Source of the DNA: Pseudomonadota bacterium
GTDB lineage: Bacteria > Pseudomonadota > Gammaproteobacteria > Burkholderiales > Burkholderiaceae_C
Direction of reading: 5' to 3'
DNA length: 61,646 bases
Assembly: GCA_021815805.1 (NCBI GenBank)
Contig: JAKAZQ010000014.1
Coordinates: 1-61,646, forward strand
Shown: in pieces, positions 7,305 through 15,144 of the stretch
How positions within the stretch are numbered: the first letter of the stretch is position 1
Layout of the letters: every line of letters starts with the position of its first letter
Made by a program: the position numbers and the translations under genes
Notes under the pieces: model-generated
Databases searched by the model: none
What the model saw: the letters and a program-made list of their open reading frames with translations, nothing else
What the model was told of the DNA's origin: nothing

Positions 7305-8261
7305 ATGCTTTGCCGTACCGCTTCCGATCTGTTCTGGATGGGCCGTGCCGTCGAACGCGCCGAGGCGATGGCGCGTCTGCTCGACCTGGCACGGCGCCTG
7401 TCGGCACTGCCCATGTCGCACGATGCGGCCGCGCGCGTCTGGGCGTTGCCCGCCCTCGCCACCGGGGGCATTCCGCCGGGCGTGCCCGATGCCGCGGTCG
7501 GCATGGAGCAGGCGCTGGTGCACTGCGTGCTGGAGCGCGACAACCCGTCTTCGGTGCTCGCCTGCGTGCAGCGGGCGCGCGATGTCGTGCGCAACCAGCG
7601 CTCGGTGGTGCCGATGGAGATGCTCGCGCCGGTGCATATGCTGCTGCAGCGCCTGCGTGCGCTGCAGCCGGCGCGCCTGGCCGGGGAAGGGCTGGGGCGT
7701 CTGATCGGCGAAATCCTGGCGTTCTCCGACAGCTTTCGCGGCGTCGCGTTCGACACCATGCTGCGCAACGAGGCGTGGCACTTCCTGTGCCTCGGCAGCT
7801 TCATCGAACGTGCCGACGCGGCAGTCCGGCTGTGGGCCACGCAGGCCGATCCGGAATTTTCCTTGCTGCGCGACGGCCCCGGCAGCCCGCATGCCGGGTT
7901 CCATCGCGTCGCCCTGCTGGAGGCGGCGTCGGCCATCATGCCGCTGCGTCGTCTGCATGGCGAGCCGAATCGCCAGGGCGTGGCCGACATGTTGCTGCGG
8001 CGCCCCGACTTTCCGCGCTCGGCCGCCTACAGCCTGGCGCAGGCACAGAAAACCCTGACGGCGCTGCATGTCAACGCGGCCGAGCCTGCGGCGCGCCAGT
8101 TCGGACGTGCGCTGGCCGGCGTGTGCTACGCCGATCCCGGAGAGCAGGCACAGGCCATGTTCGCGTTCGGCGCGGCGCGACTGGCCGACCTCGGTGCCGC
8201 CGCAGATGCCGTGGAGCAGCGCTTTTTCGTCGCGCGCACGCCGCTGCGGCGCGCGGCCTGA
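7305..8261 (+). CDS. Alpha-E domain protein (COG2307 type)
   Basis: A 318-residue, almost entirely helical protein that opens with LCRTASDLFWMGRAVERAE, the hallmark start of the alpha-E family. RNEAWHFLCLGSFIERAD in the middle is the second conserved block. Members always travel with circularly permuted ATP-grasp proteins and are thought to assist or scaffold that reaction; no enzymatic activity is established. GAGGAG at 7291-7296 supports the start. It sits between the ATP-grasp and Anbu genes in one apparent operon, 12 bases before Anbu. Confidence 0.9.
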   Translation: MLCRTASDLFWMGRAVERAEAMARLLDLARRLSALPMSHDAAARVWALPALATGGIPPGVPDAAVGMEQALVHCVLERDNPSSVLACVQRARDVVRNQRSVVPMEMLAPVHMLLQRLRALQPARLAGEGLGRLIGEILAFSDSFRGVAFDTMLRNEAWHFLCLGSFIERADAAVRLWATQADPEFSLLRDGPGSPHAGFHRVALLEAASAIMPLRRLHGEPNRQGVADMLLRRPDFPRSAAYSLAQAQKTLTALHVNAAEPAARQFGRALAGVCYADPGEQAQAMFAFGAARLADLGAAADAVEQRFFVARTPLRRAA

Positions 8262-8273
8262 GCGGGAGCCGGC

Positions 8274-9017
8274 ATGACCTATTGCTGTGCCGTCAAGCTC
8301 AACGCCGGGCTGGTGTTCGCGGCGGACAGCCGCACCCACGCCGGGGTCGACAACATCGGTCGATTCAGCAAGCTGCATTGTCTCGACGTTCCGGGGGAAC
8401 GAGCGATGGCGATGCTGTCGGCAGGAAATCTCAGCGTCACGCAGGGCGCGGTGGAGTTGCTGCATCGGGCCCTGCGCACCGGCGAGCAGCGTCACTGGGC
8501 GAACGTCGACAGCATGGCCGAGATGGCGCAACTGCTGGGCGAGGCGATGCGAGCCGTGCGTGCACGCGACGAGCCCTATCTGAGTCGCAGCGGAATCGAT
8601 GCCAGCGCGTCCTTTCTGCTCGGCGGGCAGATCCGCGGCGAGCGCCCGAGACTGTTCCTGGTGTATTCCGAGGGAAACGCCATCGAGGCTACCGACGAGA
8701 CGCCTTTTCTGCAGATCGGAGAGGTCAAGTACGGCAAGCCGATTCTCGATCGCGTCATCCGTTCGCACATCAGCCTGCTCGATGCGACCAAGTGCGTGCT
8801 GGTGAGTTTCGATTCCACCATGCGCAGCAATGTCAGCGTCGGCCCGCCCATCGACCTGCTGCTGCTGCCTGTCGACCACCTGCAGGCCGACCTGAAGATG
8901 CGCATCGACGAACACGACGCCTATTGGCGGGAACTGTCGCAGCGCTGGGCTGCCGGCGTACGCAGGATCTTCGCCGAACTGCCCCCGCCGATGTGGTACC
9001 CGGGCTCGCAGCAGTGA
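8274..9017 (+). CDS. Anbu proteasome-like N-terminal-nucleophile hydrolase
   Basis: A 247-residue protein of the Anbu family, the bacterial relative of HslV and proteasome beta subunits. After removal of the initiator Met the nucleophile would be Thr2 in MTYCCAVKLNAGLVFAADSR, with THAGVDNI and the SAGNLS strand conserved as in other Anbu proteins. Known members form open helical rings, and no protein substrate is established. Together with the two upstream genes this is the conserved Anbu, ATP-grasp and alpha-E set. The transglutaminase-like gene that usually completes it is absent on both sides here. Confidence 0.92.
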   Translation: MTYCCAVKLNAGLVFAADSRTHAGVDNIGRFSKLHCLDVPGERAMAMLSAGNLSVTQGAVELLHRALRTGEQRHWANVDSMAEMAQLLGEAMRAVRARDEPYLSRSGIDASASFLLGGQIRGERPRLFLVYSEGNAIEATDETPFLQIGEVKYGKPILDRVIRSHISLLDATKCVLVSFDSTMRSNVSVGPPIDLLLLPVDHLQADLKMRIDEHDAYWRELSQRWAAGVRRIFAELPPPMWYPGSQQ

Positions 9018-9054
9018 CCGGCGGCAGTGAGCGGAGTGACCGGCGCTCCGTGCA

Positions 9055-9456
9055 TCAGCGCCTCGGGGGCGGCCTCCCATCCGTTGCGCTCTGCAGCCCA
9101 TCGGCGCGGCCGTTCCAGCGGCCGACGCGCACCGCATGCACCAGCATGTCCACGGTGATGTCGGGCGCCGCAGCGACCCTGCGCCAGGGCCATGGGCGAC
9201 TTCGACCCTTGCGGTCGCGCCGGGCGTCGTAGTCCCCGCGGGCGACGCGGAAAAACGCGAAAAAGCGTTCCATGACGTCGCGCTGAGCCGCGCCACCCAG
9301 GTGCAGGTCGCGCTTCAGGCGCGACTGACCGTTCAGCGCATGGTGTCCGGGGATCGCCACGCTGCGGCAGAGAAAGGCCTCCACCTCGTCGCGAAGCGGA
9401 TCCCGCGGGGACGGTACGCCGAACGCGGCGGACGATGCGTCGACAGGGTGGGACAT
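9055..9456 (-). CDS. DUF1493-family small protein
   Basis: A 133-residue protein that converges on Anbu. The pattern SRLKRDLHLGG, then MERFFAFFRVARGDYDARR, then DITVDMLVHAVRVGRW follows the DUF1493 plan: a four-helix, acyl-carrier-like small protein with a late LTxxMLIxAxxxGRW block. The usual YF after the GDYD segment is lost, and a basic stretch (RRDRKGRSRPWPWRR) replaces it. The function of the family is unknown. The start at 9456 excludes an upstream run of low-complexity repeat that is also open in this frame; its ribosome-binding site is weak. Confidence 0.55.
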   Translation of the reverse strand: MSHPVDASSAAFGVPSPRDPLRDEVEAFLCRSVAIPGHHALNGQSRLKRDLHLGGAAQRDVMERFFAFFRVARGDYDARRDRKGRSRPWPWRRVAAAPDITVDMLVHAVRVGRWNGRADGLQSATDGRPPPRR

Positions 9457-9523
9457 GGGCTGGGATGGTGGAAGGTGCCGTCGGAGAAGCCACTGATGGA
9501 GCAGCCACGGATGGGCCACGCAG

Positions 9524-9591
9524 ATGGACGAGCCGCGCATGTGGACGAACCATGCACGTGGACGAACCATGCACGTGGACGAACCATGCAT
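9524..9591. repeat. 17-base minisatellite, four units
   Basis: The unit GTGGACGAACCATGCAC is repeated at 9541-9557, 9558-9574 and 9575-9591 (last base changed). A degenerate first unit lies at 9524-9540. The spacing is strictly head to tail without spacers, so this is a slippage-type minisatellite and not a CRISPR array. Confidence 0.85.
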
Positions 9592-9642
9592 GCTGCCGCT
9601 TGTGTGCCACCCGAAATGCTGCCGCTTGTGTGCCACCCGATC
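9591..9642. repeat. 26-base direct repeat, two units
   Basis: Two adjacent 26-base units start TGCTGCCGCTTGTGTGCCAC and differ only at the last positions. They follow directly on the 17-base minisatellite and precede an AT-rich regulatory-looking stretch. Confidence 0.85.
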
Positions 9643-9689
9643 ACGGGTTGCGCAACAGCAGGGCGACGGGAAAAGCATAATCCAGGGGG

Positions 9690-9790
9690 TTTTTCCCTGT
9701 ATTTCTAAAGGGAAGTCTGGTAATTCCGATAATTCGGGGAATCAAGTAAATTCAGGAAATTTTCTGCAGATGCTCAATGGCGGTTTCTGT
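9690..9790. promoter_or_regulatory. AT-rich stretch with small inverted repeats
   Basis: A locally AT-rich block in the 9457-9999 gap carries TTCCCT/AGGGAA (9693-9698 and 9709-9714) and CCGATAATTCGG (9726-9737), together with several AATTC repeats. It lies about 210-310 bases upstream of the TauD-like gene and could hold its promoter. I see no gene in the gap. Confidence 0.35.
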
Positions 9791-9999
9791 TCGAGCAGAT
9801 CCCGTTGCGCGGGCGGTTTTGGGAGATTTCCGGCGCGACGTGCAAAAAAATCCCGCGGCATGAAAATTCGTTGCGCCCCGCGCGTCGGGTGCAGGGGCTC
9901 ATGGAAAACTGCAGGGATTCCCGATTCCCGACAATGGTTGGCCGGCAGTGCGAATATCCGGGATGAGCTTTTCCCGGTTTGCTGGAATACGAGGTCGAC

Positions 10000-10938
10000 A
10001 TGCCTGTCGGTACGTTCCCCCTGGCGGTTCCCACGCTGGATCTGGATGCCGAATCCGTACGGCGCGCACTGCAGGCCGCGCGCGCGCCTGCCGCCGCCGT
10101 CGCGGCGGTGCGGCCCGACGTGCGCGCGGTGTTGCCGGCGTCACGCGCGGCCCGCCGCGAATTCGGCGCCGCGCCGCATGCCGAGTTGCTGCAGCATGCT
10201 TGCCTGGTGCGTTTCGCTGCCAGCGCTTGGCCCGTGCGGGATTTCCAGCGCTGCGTGCTGACCTGCGTGGCCGCGCACTGGCTCGGCGCAGGCCAGCCCT
10301 TCGGCTGGATCGAGAACGGTCCGGGGGTGTTTCGGGTTCTCGAGTCGGACGCTGTCGCCGCCGCAGCACAGCCTCTCGGGCAGCGTTTCCATACTGCGGA
10401 TGCGGGGTTGCGGCCGGCGTTCCAGCCGGAGGTGCTCTCGCTGAGTTGCTGCCTGAACCGCGCGCGTGCCGGAATCGGCTTGGTCGACGTCGACAGCCTG
10501 CTCGCCGGGCTTCCTGCCGGGTTGCGCGAAACGGCGCTGCAGCAGCGCTTTCGTCACGCCGTCGGCACCGGCATCGAAGAGGGCGCGGACAGCGCGCCGC
10601 GAAGCCTTTTCTGGAACAGCCCGCGCGGCGCGATGGCCGCGCTCGATCTGGCGCGCACGCGTCCCGCGCGCCCCGGCGATGCCGCCGCACTGCAGGTGCT
10701 GCGCGAAGTCGACCTGCTGGCACGCCAGCGCGCGGCCTGGTTGCAACTGCAGCCCGGCGAGGTGCTGTTCCTGCGCAACCATCGGGTATTGCATGCGCTG
10801 CACGGCAGCGCCGGACCGCAGCGCATGCTGTCGGCAAGATGGCGCGGTTCGCTGCTGGCGCTGGGCAATTTCGCCGGTACCGGCACACCCGGCATGTTCA
10901 GCATGGCGCGTGCCCAGCGCGCGCCCGGTGCGCGCTGA
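10000..10938 (+). CDS. TauD/TfdA-like Fe(II)/2-oxoglutarate oxygenase
   Basis: A 312-residue protein with the end of a TauD/TfdA-family oxygenase: QPGEVLFLRNHRVLHAL places the distal iron histidine at H265, followed by arginines at 275 and 280 that would bind 2-oxoglutarate. The proximal motif is unusual: it reads FHTADAGLRP (H131, T132, A133, D134) where the family has HxD or HxE, so the acidic ligand is missing or shifted by one residue. A GAGG site just before 10000 supports the ATG. The substrate is unknown. The gene is alone between an AT-rich region and a converging secreted-protein gene. Confidence 0.65.
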   Translation: MPVGTFPLAVPTLDLDAESVRRALQAARAPAAAVAAVRPDVRAVLPASRAARREFGAAPHAELLQHACLVRFAASAWPVRDFQRCVLTCVAAHWLGAGQPFGWIENGPGVFRVLESDAVAAAAQPLGQRFHTADAGLRPAFQPEVLSLSCCLNRARAGIGLVDVDSLLAGLPAGLRETALQQRFRHAVGTGIEEGADSAPRSLFWNSPRGAMAALDLARTRPARPGDAAALQVLREVDLLARQRAAWLQLQPGEVLFLRNHRVLHALHGSAGPQRMLSARWRGSLLALGNFAGTGTPGMFSMARAQRAPGAR

Positions 10939-10951
10939 GTACCGGGCGCGC

Positions 10952-11377
10952 TCAGCGCGTGGCGCTCGAGCCGGCGGCGGCCGGCGCGCTGGTCGCGCCG
11001 GCGGGCACCACCATGACCTGGTAGTACCACTGCGCCGACGGCGCACCCGGATTCGCGTCGATGGCGCGCGCGACGCCGCCCACGGGTCGGTAGCCCAGGC
11101 GTTCGCAGGCGGAGATGACCGACGCCAGGCTGGACGCGGTGGCGGCGCGCAGGCTGACGTAGTCGGCGCGTGCCGGCCCGCTGGCGCAGCGCTGCGGCGG
11201 CTCGGCCGGACCGGGCACGGCAGCGGCGGGCACGGCAGGGGCGGGCACGGCAGGGGCGGCGGGCGCGCGCCGCGCCGCGCGTGGCGCCGCCTGCACGAGC
11301 TCGCCAGCCAGCGCCAGCAGCAGCACCACCCCGCAACAGGCGCGCGCCACCGGCTTCGTGCAAGCTGTGTCGGTCAT
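10952..11377 (-). CDS. Secreted hypothetical protein with Ala-Pro linker
   Basis: A 141-residue protein with a signal peptide (MTDTACTKPVARACCGVVLL core, cleavage near VQAA). An Ala/Pro/Val-rich linker follows (about 35-58; its DNA carries short GGGCACGGCAG-type repeats), then a conserved-looking domain of about 80 residues (CASGPARADYVSLRAATASS, WYYQVMVVPAG). I do not recognise the family. The start at 11377 was chosen because the signal peptide begins there; upstream in-frame codons read non-secretory sequence. It converges on the oxygenase gene with 13 bases between stops. Confidence 0.55.
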   Translation of the reverse strand: MTDTACTKPVARACCGVVLLLALAGELVQAAPRAARRAPAAPAVPAPAVPAAAVPGPAEPPQRCASGPARADYVSLRAATASSLASVISACERLGYRPVGGVARAIDANPGAPSAQWYYQVMVVPAGATSAPAAAGSSATR

Positions 11378-11485
11378 CTGCAAGTATCTGTCGTGGGGTC
11401 TGGCCGCAGCGCGCACGCCGCCGGATGCCACTCTTTCGACAGTGTATTGCCAGGGCAGGCACGCTTGCGGCACGTACTTGCACCC

Positions 11486-11694
11486 ATGTCTGTCGAACAC
11501 GCGCGTTGCGGCGACATCGTCGATCTGCACGCCGGCGCCGCTGGCGATGCCGCGCTGCGCAGCCACGCGATCGTCAAGGGCGATCGGCTGGAGGTGATGT
11601 GAAGCTCGCAGGCGGTGTACCGCATGCGGTGCAGGCGTTGCAGGCCAGCGTGCTGCTGCTCACGCCGGCGTTGCCGGCAGGCGTCGCGAGCTGA
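11486..11694 (+). pseudogene. Probable remnant of a small cupin gene
   Basis: A 38-codon frame (11486-11602) reads MSVEHARCGDIVDLHAG and ends SHAIVKGDRLEVM before a stop. This resembles the first strands of small cupin proteins, which continue with a VLPAG turn. A similar LPAG tail appears in another frame before 11694, consistent with a frameshifted, truncated gene. No metal-binding histidine motif remains. This is a tentative call made by eye. Confidence 0.3.
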
Positions 11695-11717
11695 GCGCGC
11701 TGCAGCGTGCCCGGCGC

Positions 11718-12413
11718 TCAGGCGCTGGCGGCTTGCGCCGGGCCCGGCTGCCCGGACTGCCAGCTCGACAACGCGGCCATCAGGTCGGCGAAGCGTTCGC
11801 CCTGCACCACCACGTGCGCGCGCAGTGCCTTGGCCGCAGCTTCGCCGTCGCCACCGATGATCGCGTCGACCACCGCCTGGTGTTCCGCGTACGACGCCCC
11901 CAGACGCCCCTTGACGCGCAGTTGCAGGCGCCGGTACGGCCGCAGCCTGCGCTTCAGCGACAGCGCCTGCTCGCGCAGGAATTCGCTGTGGCTGCCGGCA
12001 TAGATCAGGTAGTGGAAGTGCTCGTTGCGCTGGTAGTAGCCGTCGGCATCGCCGTCGCTGCGCGCCGACTCGCAGGCGCGATGCGCCGCCAGCAGCTCGG
12101 CGCATTCGGCGTCCGACATGCGGCGCGCCGCGTGGCGTCCGCACATGGCCTCCAGCTCGGCCATGACCTCGAACATCTCGACCAGGCGCTGCGCGCTGAT
12201 CTCGGCCACCGCCGCGCCGCGGCGATGGCGCATGTCGACCATGCCGGTCGCCGCGAGTTGCAGCAGCGCCTCGCGCACCGGCGTGCGCGAGACCTTGTAG
12301 AGGCGCGCCAGTTCGACTTCGTCCAGCGGTGCGCCCGGCGCGAGCGCGCCCGTGGCGATGCGTTCCTCGATGTTCTCGCGCAACCGATCGGCCAGGGAGG
12401 CAGTCTTGTCCAT
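11718..12413 (-). CDS. mdcY: GntR/FCD-family repressor of malonate decarboxylase
   Basis: A 231-residue regulator. Its N-terminal winged helix carries the GntR signature (APLDEVELARLYKVSRTPVR, about 28-47), and the C-terminal all-helical FCD domain has ligand-type histidines (about 125-210). It is divergent from mdcA across a 132-base spacer with inverted repeats. FCD regulators of this kind (MdcY) control malonate decarboxylase genes elsewhere, with malonate as the usual effector; the role here is inferred from that and from position. The start at 12413 is the only ATG before the helix-turn-helix. Downstream it faces the possible cupin remnant. Confidence 0.8.
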   Translation of the reverse strand: MDKTASLADRLRENIEERIATGALAPGAPLDEVELARLYKVSRTPVREALLQLAATGMVDMRHRRGAAVAEISAQRLVEMFEVMAELEAMCGRHAARRMSDAECAELLAAHRACESARSDGDADGYYQRNEHFHYLIYAGSHSEFLREQALSLKRRLRPYRRLQLRVKGRLGASYAEHQAVVDAIIGGDGEAAAKALRAHVVVQGERFADLMAALSSWQSGQPGPAQAASA

Positions 12414-12465
12414 GGCGTCATCGTAGGACGCCCATGCCGGTTTCGCATCCTTCGGAAGGCTTTTG

Positions 12466-12536
12466 TACAGGAAAACCCTGTATATGCCATGCACGGAGTG
12501 TGCGGAAAAATACAGAAAACGCCTTTGCGTATTTTT
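12466..12536. promoter_or_regulatory. Divergent mdcY/mdcA control region with two inverted repeats
   Basis: The spacer holds TACAGG/CCTGTA (12466-12471 and 12477-12482) and, closer to mdcA, AAAAATAC/GTATTTTT (12506-12513 and 12529-12536). Both are AT-rich dyads in GC-rich DNA between a repressor gene and the operon it should control, as expected for GntR operators overlapping divergent promoters. The second dyad ends nine bases before the mdcA GTG. Confidence 0.55.
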
Positions 12537-12545
12537 GGAGTTGTC

Positions 12546-14216
12546 GTGATCCCCGACCAAGCCGCCGCAAGCCTTGCACGAGCCGCTTCGCCATGGGCGC
12601 GCCGCGGCGCGGAAAAGGCCGCGCGCTTGGCAGCCGTCGCCGACCTCGCCGACGGCTGCCGCTTGCCGACGTCGCGCATCGGCGAGGCGCTCGCCCGGCT
12701 GCTGCGCCCCGGCGACCGCGTGGCGCTGGAGGGCAACAACCAGAAGCAGGCCGACTTCCTCTCGCGCAGCCTGGCAGGACTCGACCCGGCGCGCGTGCAT
12801 GACCTGCACCTGCTGATCTCCAGCATCAGCCGCCCGGAGCACCTGGACCTGTTCGAGCGCGGCATCGCCCGCCGCCTGGATTTCGCCTTCGCCGGCCCGC
12901 AGAGCCTGCGCGTGGCGCAACTCATCGAGGACGGCAAGCTGGAGGTCGGGGCCATCCACACCTATGTCGAGCTGTACGCGCGCATGCTCATCGACCTGCA
13001 GCCCAACGTGGCGCTGGTGTGCGCGCAGCAGGCCGACGCGCAGGGCAACCTCTACACCGGTGCGAACACCGAGGACACGCCGACCATCGTCGAGGCCACG
13101 GCGTTTCGCCAGGGCATCGTCATCGCCCAGGTCAACGAGCTCAGCGACGAGTTGCCGCGGGTCGACATTCCCGGCTCCTGGGTCGACTTCGTCGTCGTCG
13201 CCGACCGACCGTTCGCGATCGAGCCTTTGTTCACGCGCGATCCGCGGCACATCACGGATCTGCAGGTGCTCATGGGCATGATGGCGATCCGGGGCATCTA
13301 CGAACGCTACGGCGTGACCTCGCTGAATCACGGTATCGGCTTCGATACCGCGGCCATCGAGCTGCTGTTGCCCACCTATGGCGAATCCCTCGGGCTCAAG
13401 GGCCGCATCTGCCGCAACTGGGCGCTCAATCCCCATCCGACCCTGATCCCGGCGATCGAGAGCGGCTGGGTGGAAAGCGTGCACTGCTTCGGCAGCGAGG
13501 TCGGCATGGAGCGCTATGTCGAGGCGCGACCGGATGTGTTTTTCGTCGGGCACGACGGCAGCCTGCGTTCCAACCGGGTGCTGTGCCAGCTGGCCGGCCA
13601 GTACGGCGTGGACATGTTCATCGGCTCGACCCTGCAGATGGACGGCGACGCCAACTCCTCGACGGTCACGCTGGGTCGGCTCACGGGCTTCGGCGGCGCG
13701 CCCAACATGGGGCACGACCCGCGCGGGCGGCGTCATCCGAGCGCGGCCTGGCTGTCGCTGATCACCGCGGACAGTCCGGTGGTGCGCGGGCGCAAGCTGG
13801 TGGTGCAACTGGTCGAGACGTTCCAGAAGGGCGGCGTTCCGGCGCTGGTCGAGTCGCTGGACGCGGTCGCCGTGGGACGCGGCAGCGGCATGCCCATCGC
13901 GCCCGTGATGATCTATGGCGACGATGTCACGCATGTCGTGACGGAGGAGGGCATCGCCTACCTCTACAAGGCGCAGGGCCAGCAGGAGCGTCGCGATGCG
14001 CTGGCCGCGGTGGCCGGCGTCACGCCCATCGGCCAGCGCGTGCAGGCGCCGCGCGTGCGCGAGTTGCGCGAGCGCGGGCTGGTCGCCTTCGCCGCCGATC
14101 TCGGGGTCAGCCCGCTGCAGGCGCGGCGCTCCATGCTGGCGGCGCGCAGCATCGAGGACCTCGTCGCCTGGTCGGGCGGGCTGTACCAGCCGCCGGCGCG
14201 GTTTCGCAGTTGGTGA
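12546..14216 (+). CDS. mdcA: Malonate decarboxylase alpha subunit (ACP transferase)
   Basis: A 556-residue subunit that moves the acyl carrier protein thioester from acetate to malonate, releasing acetate and forming malonyl-ACP. Family blocks are clear: EGNNQKQADFLSRSL near residue 60, CAQQADAQGNLYTGANTEDT and SLNHGIGFDTAAIELLLPTY. The start is a GTG at 12546 with TTGGAG five bases upstream; this gives the normal family length, and no ATG fits better. It is first of the run mdcA-B-C-D-E-G-H, all on one strand with tiny gaps or overlaps. Confidence 0.95.
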   Translation: MIPDQAAASLARAASPWARRGAEKAARLAAVADLADGCRLPTSRIGEALARLLRPGDRVALEGNNQKQADFLSRSLAGLDPARVHDLHLLISSISRPEHLDLFERGIARRLDFAFAGPQSLRVAQLIEDGKLEVGAIHTYVELYARMLIDLQPNVALVCAQQADAQGNLYTGANTEDTPTIVEATAFRQGIVIAQVNELSDELPRVDIPGSWVDFVVVADRPFAIEPLFTRDPRHITDLQVLMGMMAIRGIYERYGVTSLNHGIGFDTAAIELLLPTYGESLGLKGRICRNWALNPHPTLIPAIESGWVESVHCFGSEVGMERYVEARPDVFFVGHDGSLRSNRVLCQLAGQYGVDMFIGSTLQMDGDANSSTVTLGRLTGFGGAPNMGHDPRGRRHPSAAWLSLITADSPVVRGRKLVVQLVETFQKGGVPALVESLDAVAVGRGSGMPIAPVMIYGDDVTHVVTEEGIAYLYKAQGQQERRDALAAVAGVTPIGQRVQAPRVRELRERGLVAFAADLGVSPLQARRSMLAARSIEDLVAWSGGLYQPPARFRSW

Positions 14217-14221
14217 GCGCG

Positions 14222-15106
14222 ATGTCCGTGCGCCTCGCCATGTCCGTGCCCACGGCCGTGCCCGAGCAGGCTCCGCGCGGCTGCGCGGCACGTGCGCAGG
14301 CCGCGCGCCTGGCCGATGCCGCGGTGCAGGCCCTGCGCGACGAGGCCCGACTGAGCCCGAAGCCGGCCCTCGTGGACGCGCGCGGCAGCGGCGCGCACGC
14401 CGATCTCGACCTGGCGCGCATGCTGCGCTCGGCGCGCGCGCTGCGACGGCCGTTCGTCGAGATGGCGCTGGCGGCGCGCGGGCAGCGCGCGGATGTGCGG
14501 CTGCGCGAGCGCCTGGGAGCCATCGGCCGTGTCGCCGAGCAGCGCATGCTGCTGGCCACCCAGGGCAGCAATGCCCACCGCGGCGCGATCTGGGCCCTCG
14601 GCCTGCTGCTCGGCGCGCGCAGCATGCTGGGGGACGGCGCGAGCGCCGAGGCCGTGGGCGATGCGGCGGCGCGCATCGCGCGCCACCCGGACGCTGCGCA
14701 CGCCGATTCGGGCGCCAGCCACGGCGCCTGCGCCATGCGACGCCACGGCGTCGGAGGCGCCCGCGGGCAGGCCTGCAGCGGCTTTCCGCATGTGCTGCGC
14801 TGCGGTCTTCCGATGCTGCGCCGACGCCGCCTCGCCGGGGCGCGCGCCGAGCATGCACGCCTGGATGCGCTGATGGCGATCATGGCCGAACTGGACGACA
14901 CCTGCCTGCTGCATCGCGGCGGCCAGGCGGCGCTGCACGCCGCGCAGCGGGGCGCGCGCCGCGTGCTGGCGCTGGGCGGCAGCGCCGACCCCGCGGGCCA
15001 TGCCGCGCTGCTCGAACTCGATGCGCAATTGCTGGCGCGCAACGCGTCGCCGGGCGGCAGCGCCGACCTGCTGGCAGCCAGCCTGTTCCTGGATCTGGTG
15101 ACCTGA
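14222..15106 (+). CDS. mdcB: Triphosphoribosyl-dephospho-CoA synthase
   Basis: A 294-residue enzyme of the CitG/MdcB family, which makes 2'-(5''-triphosphoribosyl)-3'-dephospho-CoA from ATP and dephospho-CoA, the precursor of the prosthetic group carried by MdcC. Recognisable blocks are LSPKPALVDARGSGAHADLD (about 41-60), TQGSNAHRGAIWALGLL and DTCLLHRGG near the end. It starts five bases after the mdcA stop. The central region (about 155-200) is arginine- and alanine-rich but without a break. Confidence 0.92.
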   Translation: MSVRLAMSVPTAVPEQAPRGCAARAQAARLADAAVQALRDEARLSPKPALVDARGSGAHADLDLARMLRSARALRRPFVEMALAARGQRADVRLRERLGAIGRVAEQRMLLATQGSNAHRGAIWALGLLLGARSMLGDGASAEAVGDAAARIARHPDAAHADSGASHGACAMRRHGVGGARGQACSGFPHVLRCGLPMLRRRRLAGARAEHARLDALMAIMAELDDTCLLHRGGQAALHAAQRGARRVLALGGSADPAGHAALLELDAQLLARNASPGGSADLLAASLFLDLVT

Positions 15107-15144
15107 GATGGCCCTCACCAGCCCGCCACCCATGTCCGAGGATC

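Noticed and set aside
9524..9642. Possible CRISPR-like array
   Set aside because: Units are directly abutting without spacers and differ in length between the two blocks; no cas genes are nearby.
11718..14858. A minus-strand open frame of over 1,000 codons running across mdcA and mdcB
   Set aside because: Only its last 231 codons, the GntR regulator, look like protein. The rest is antisense to the well-supported mdcA and mdcB and has the Arg/Ala composition of a GC-rich shadow frame.
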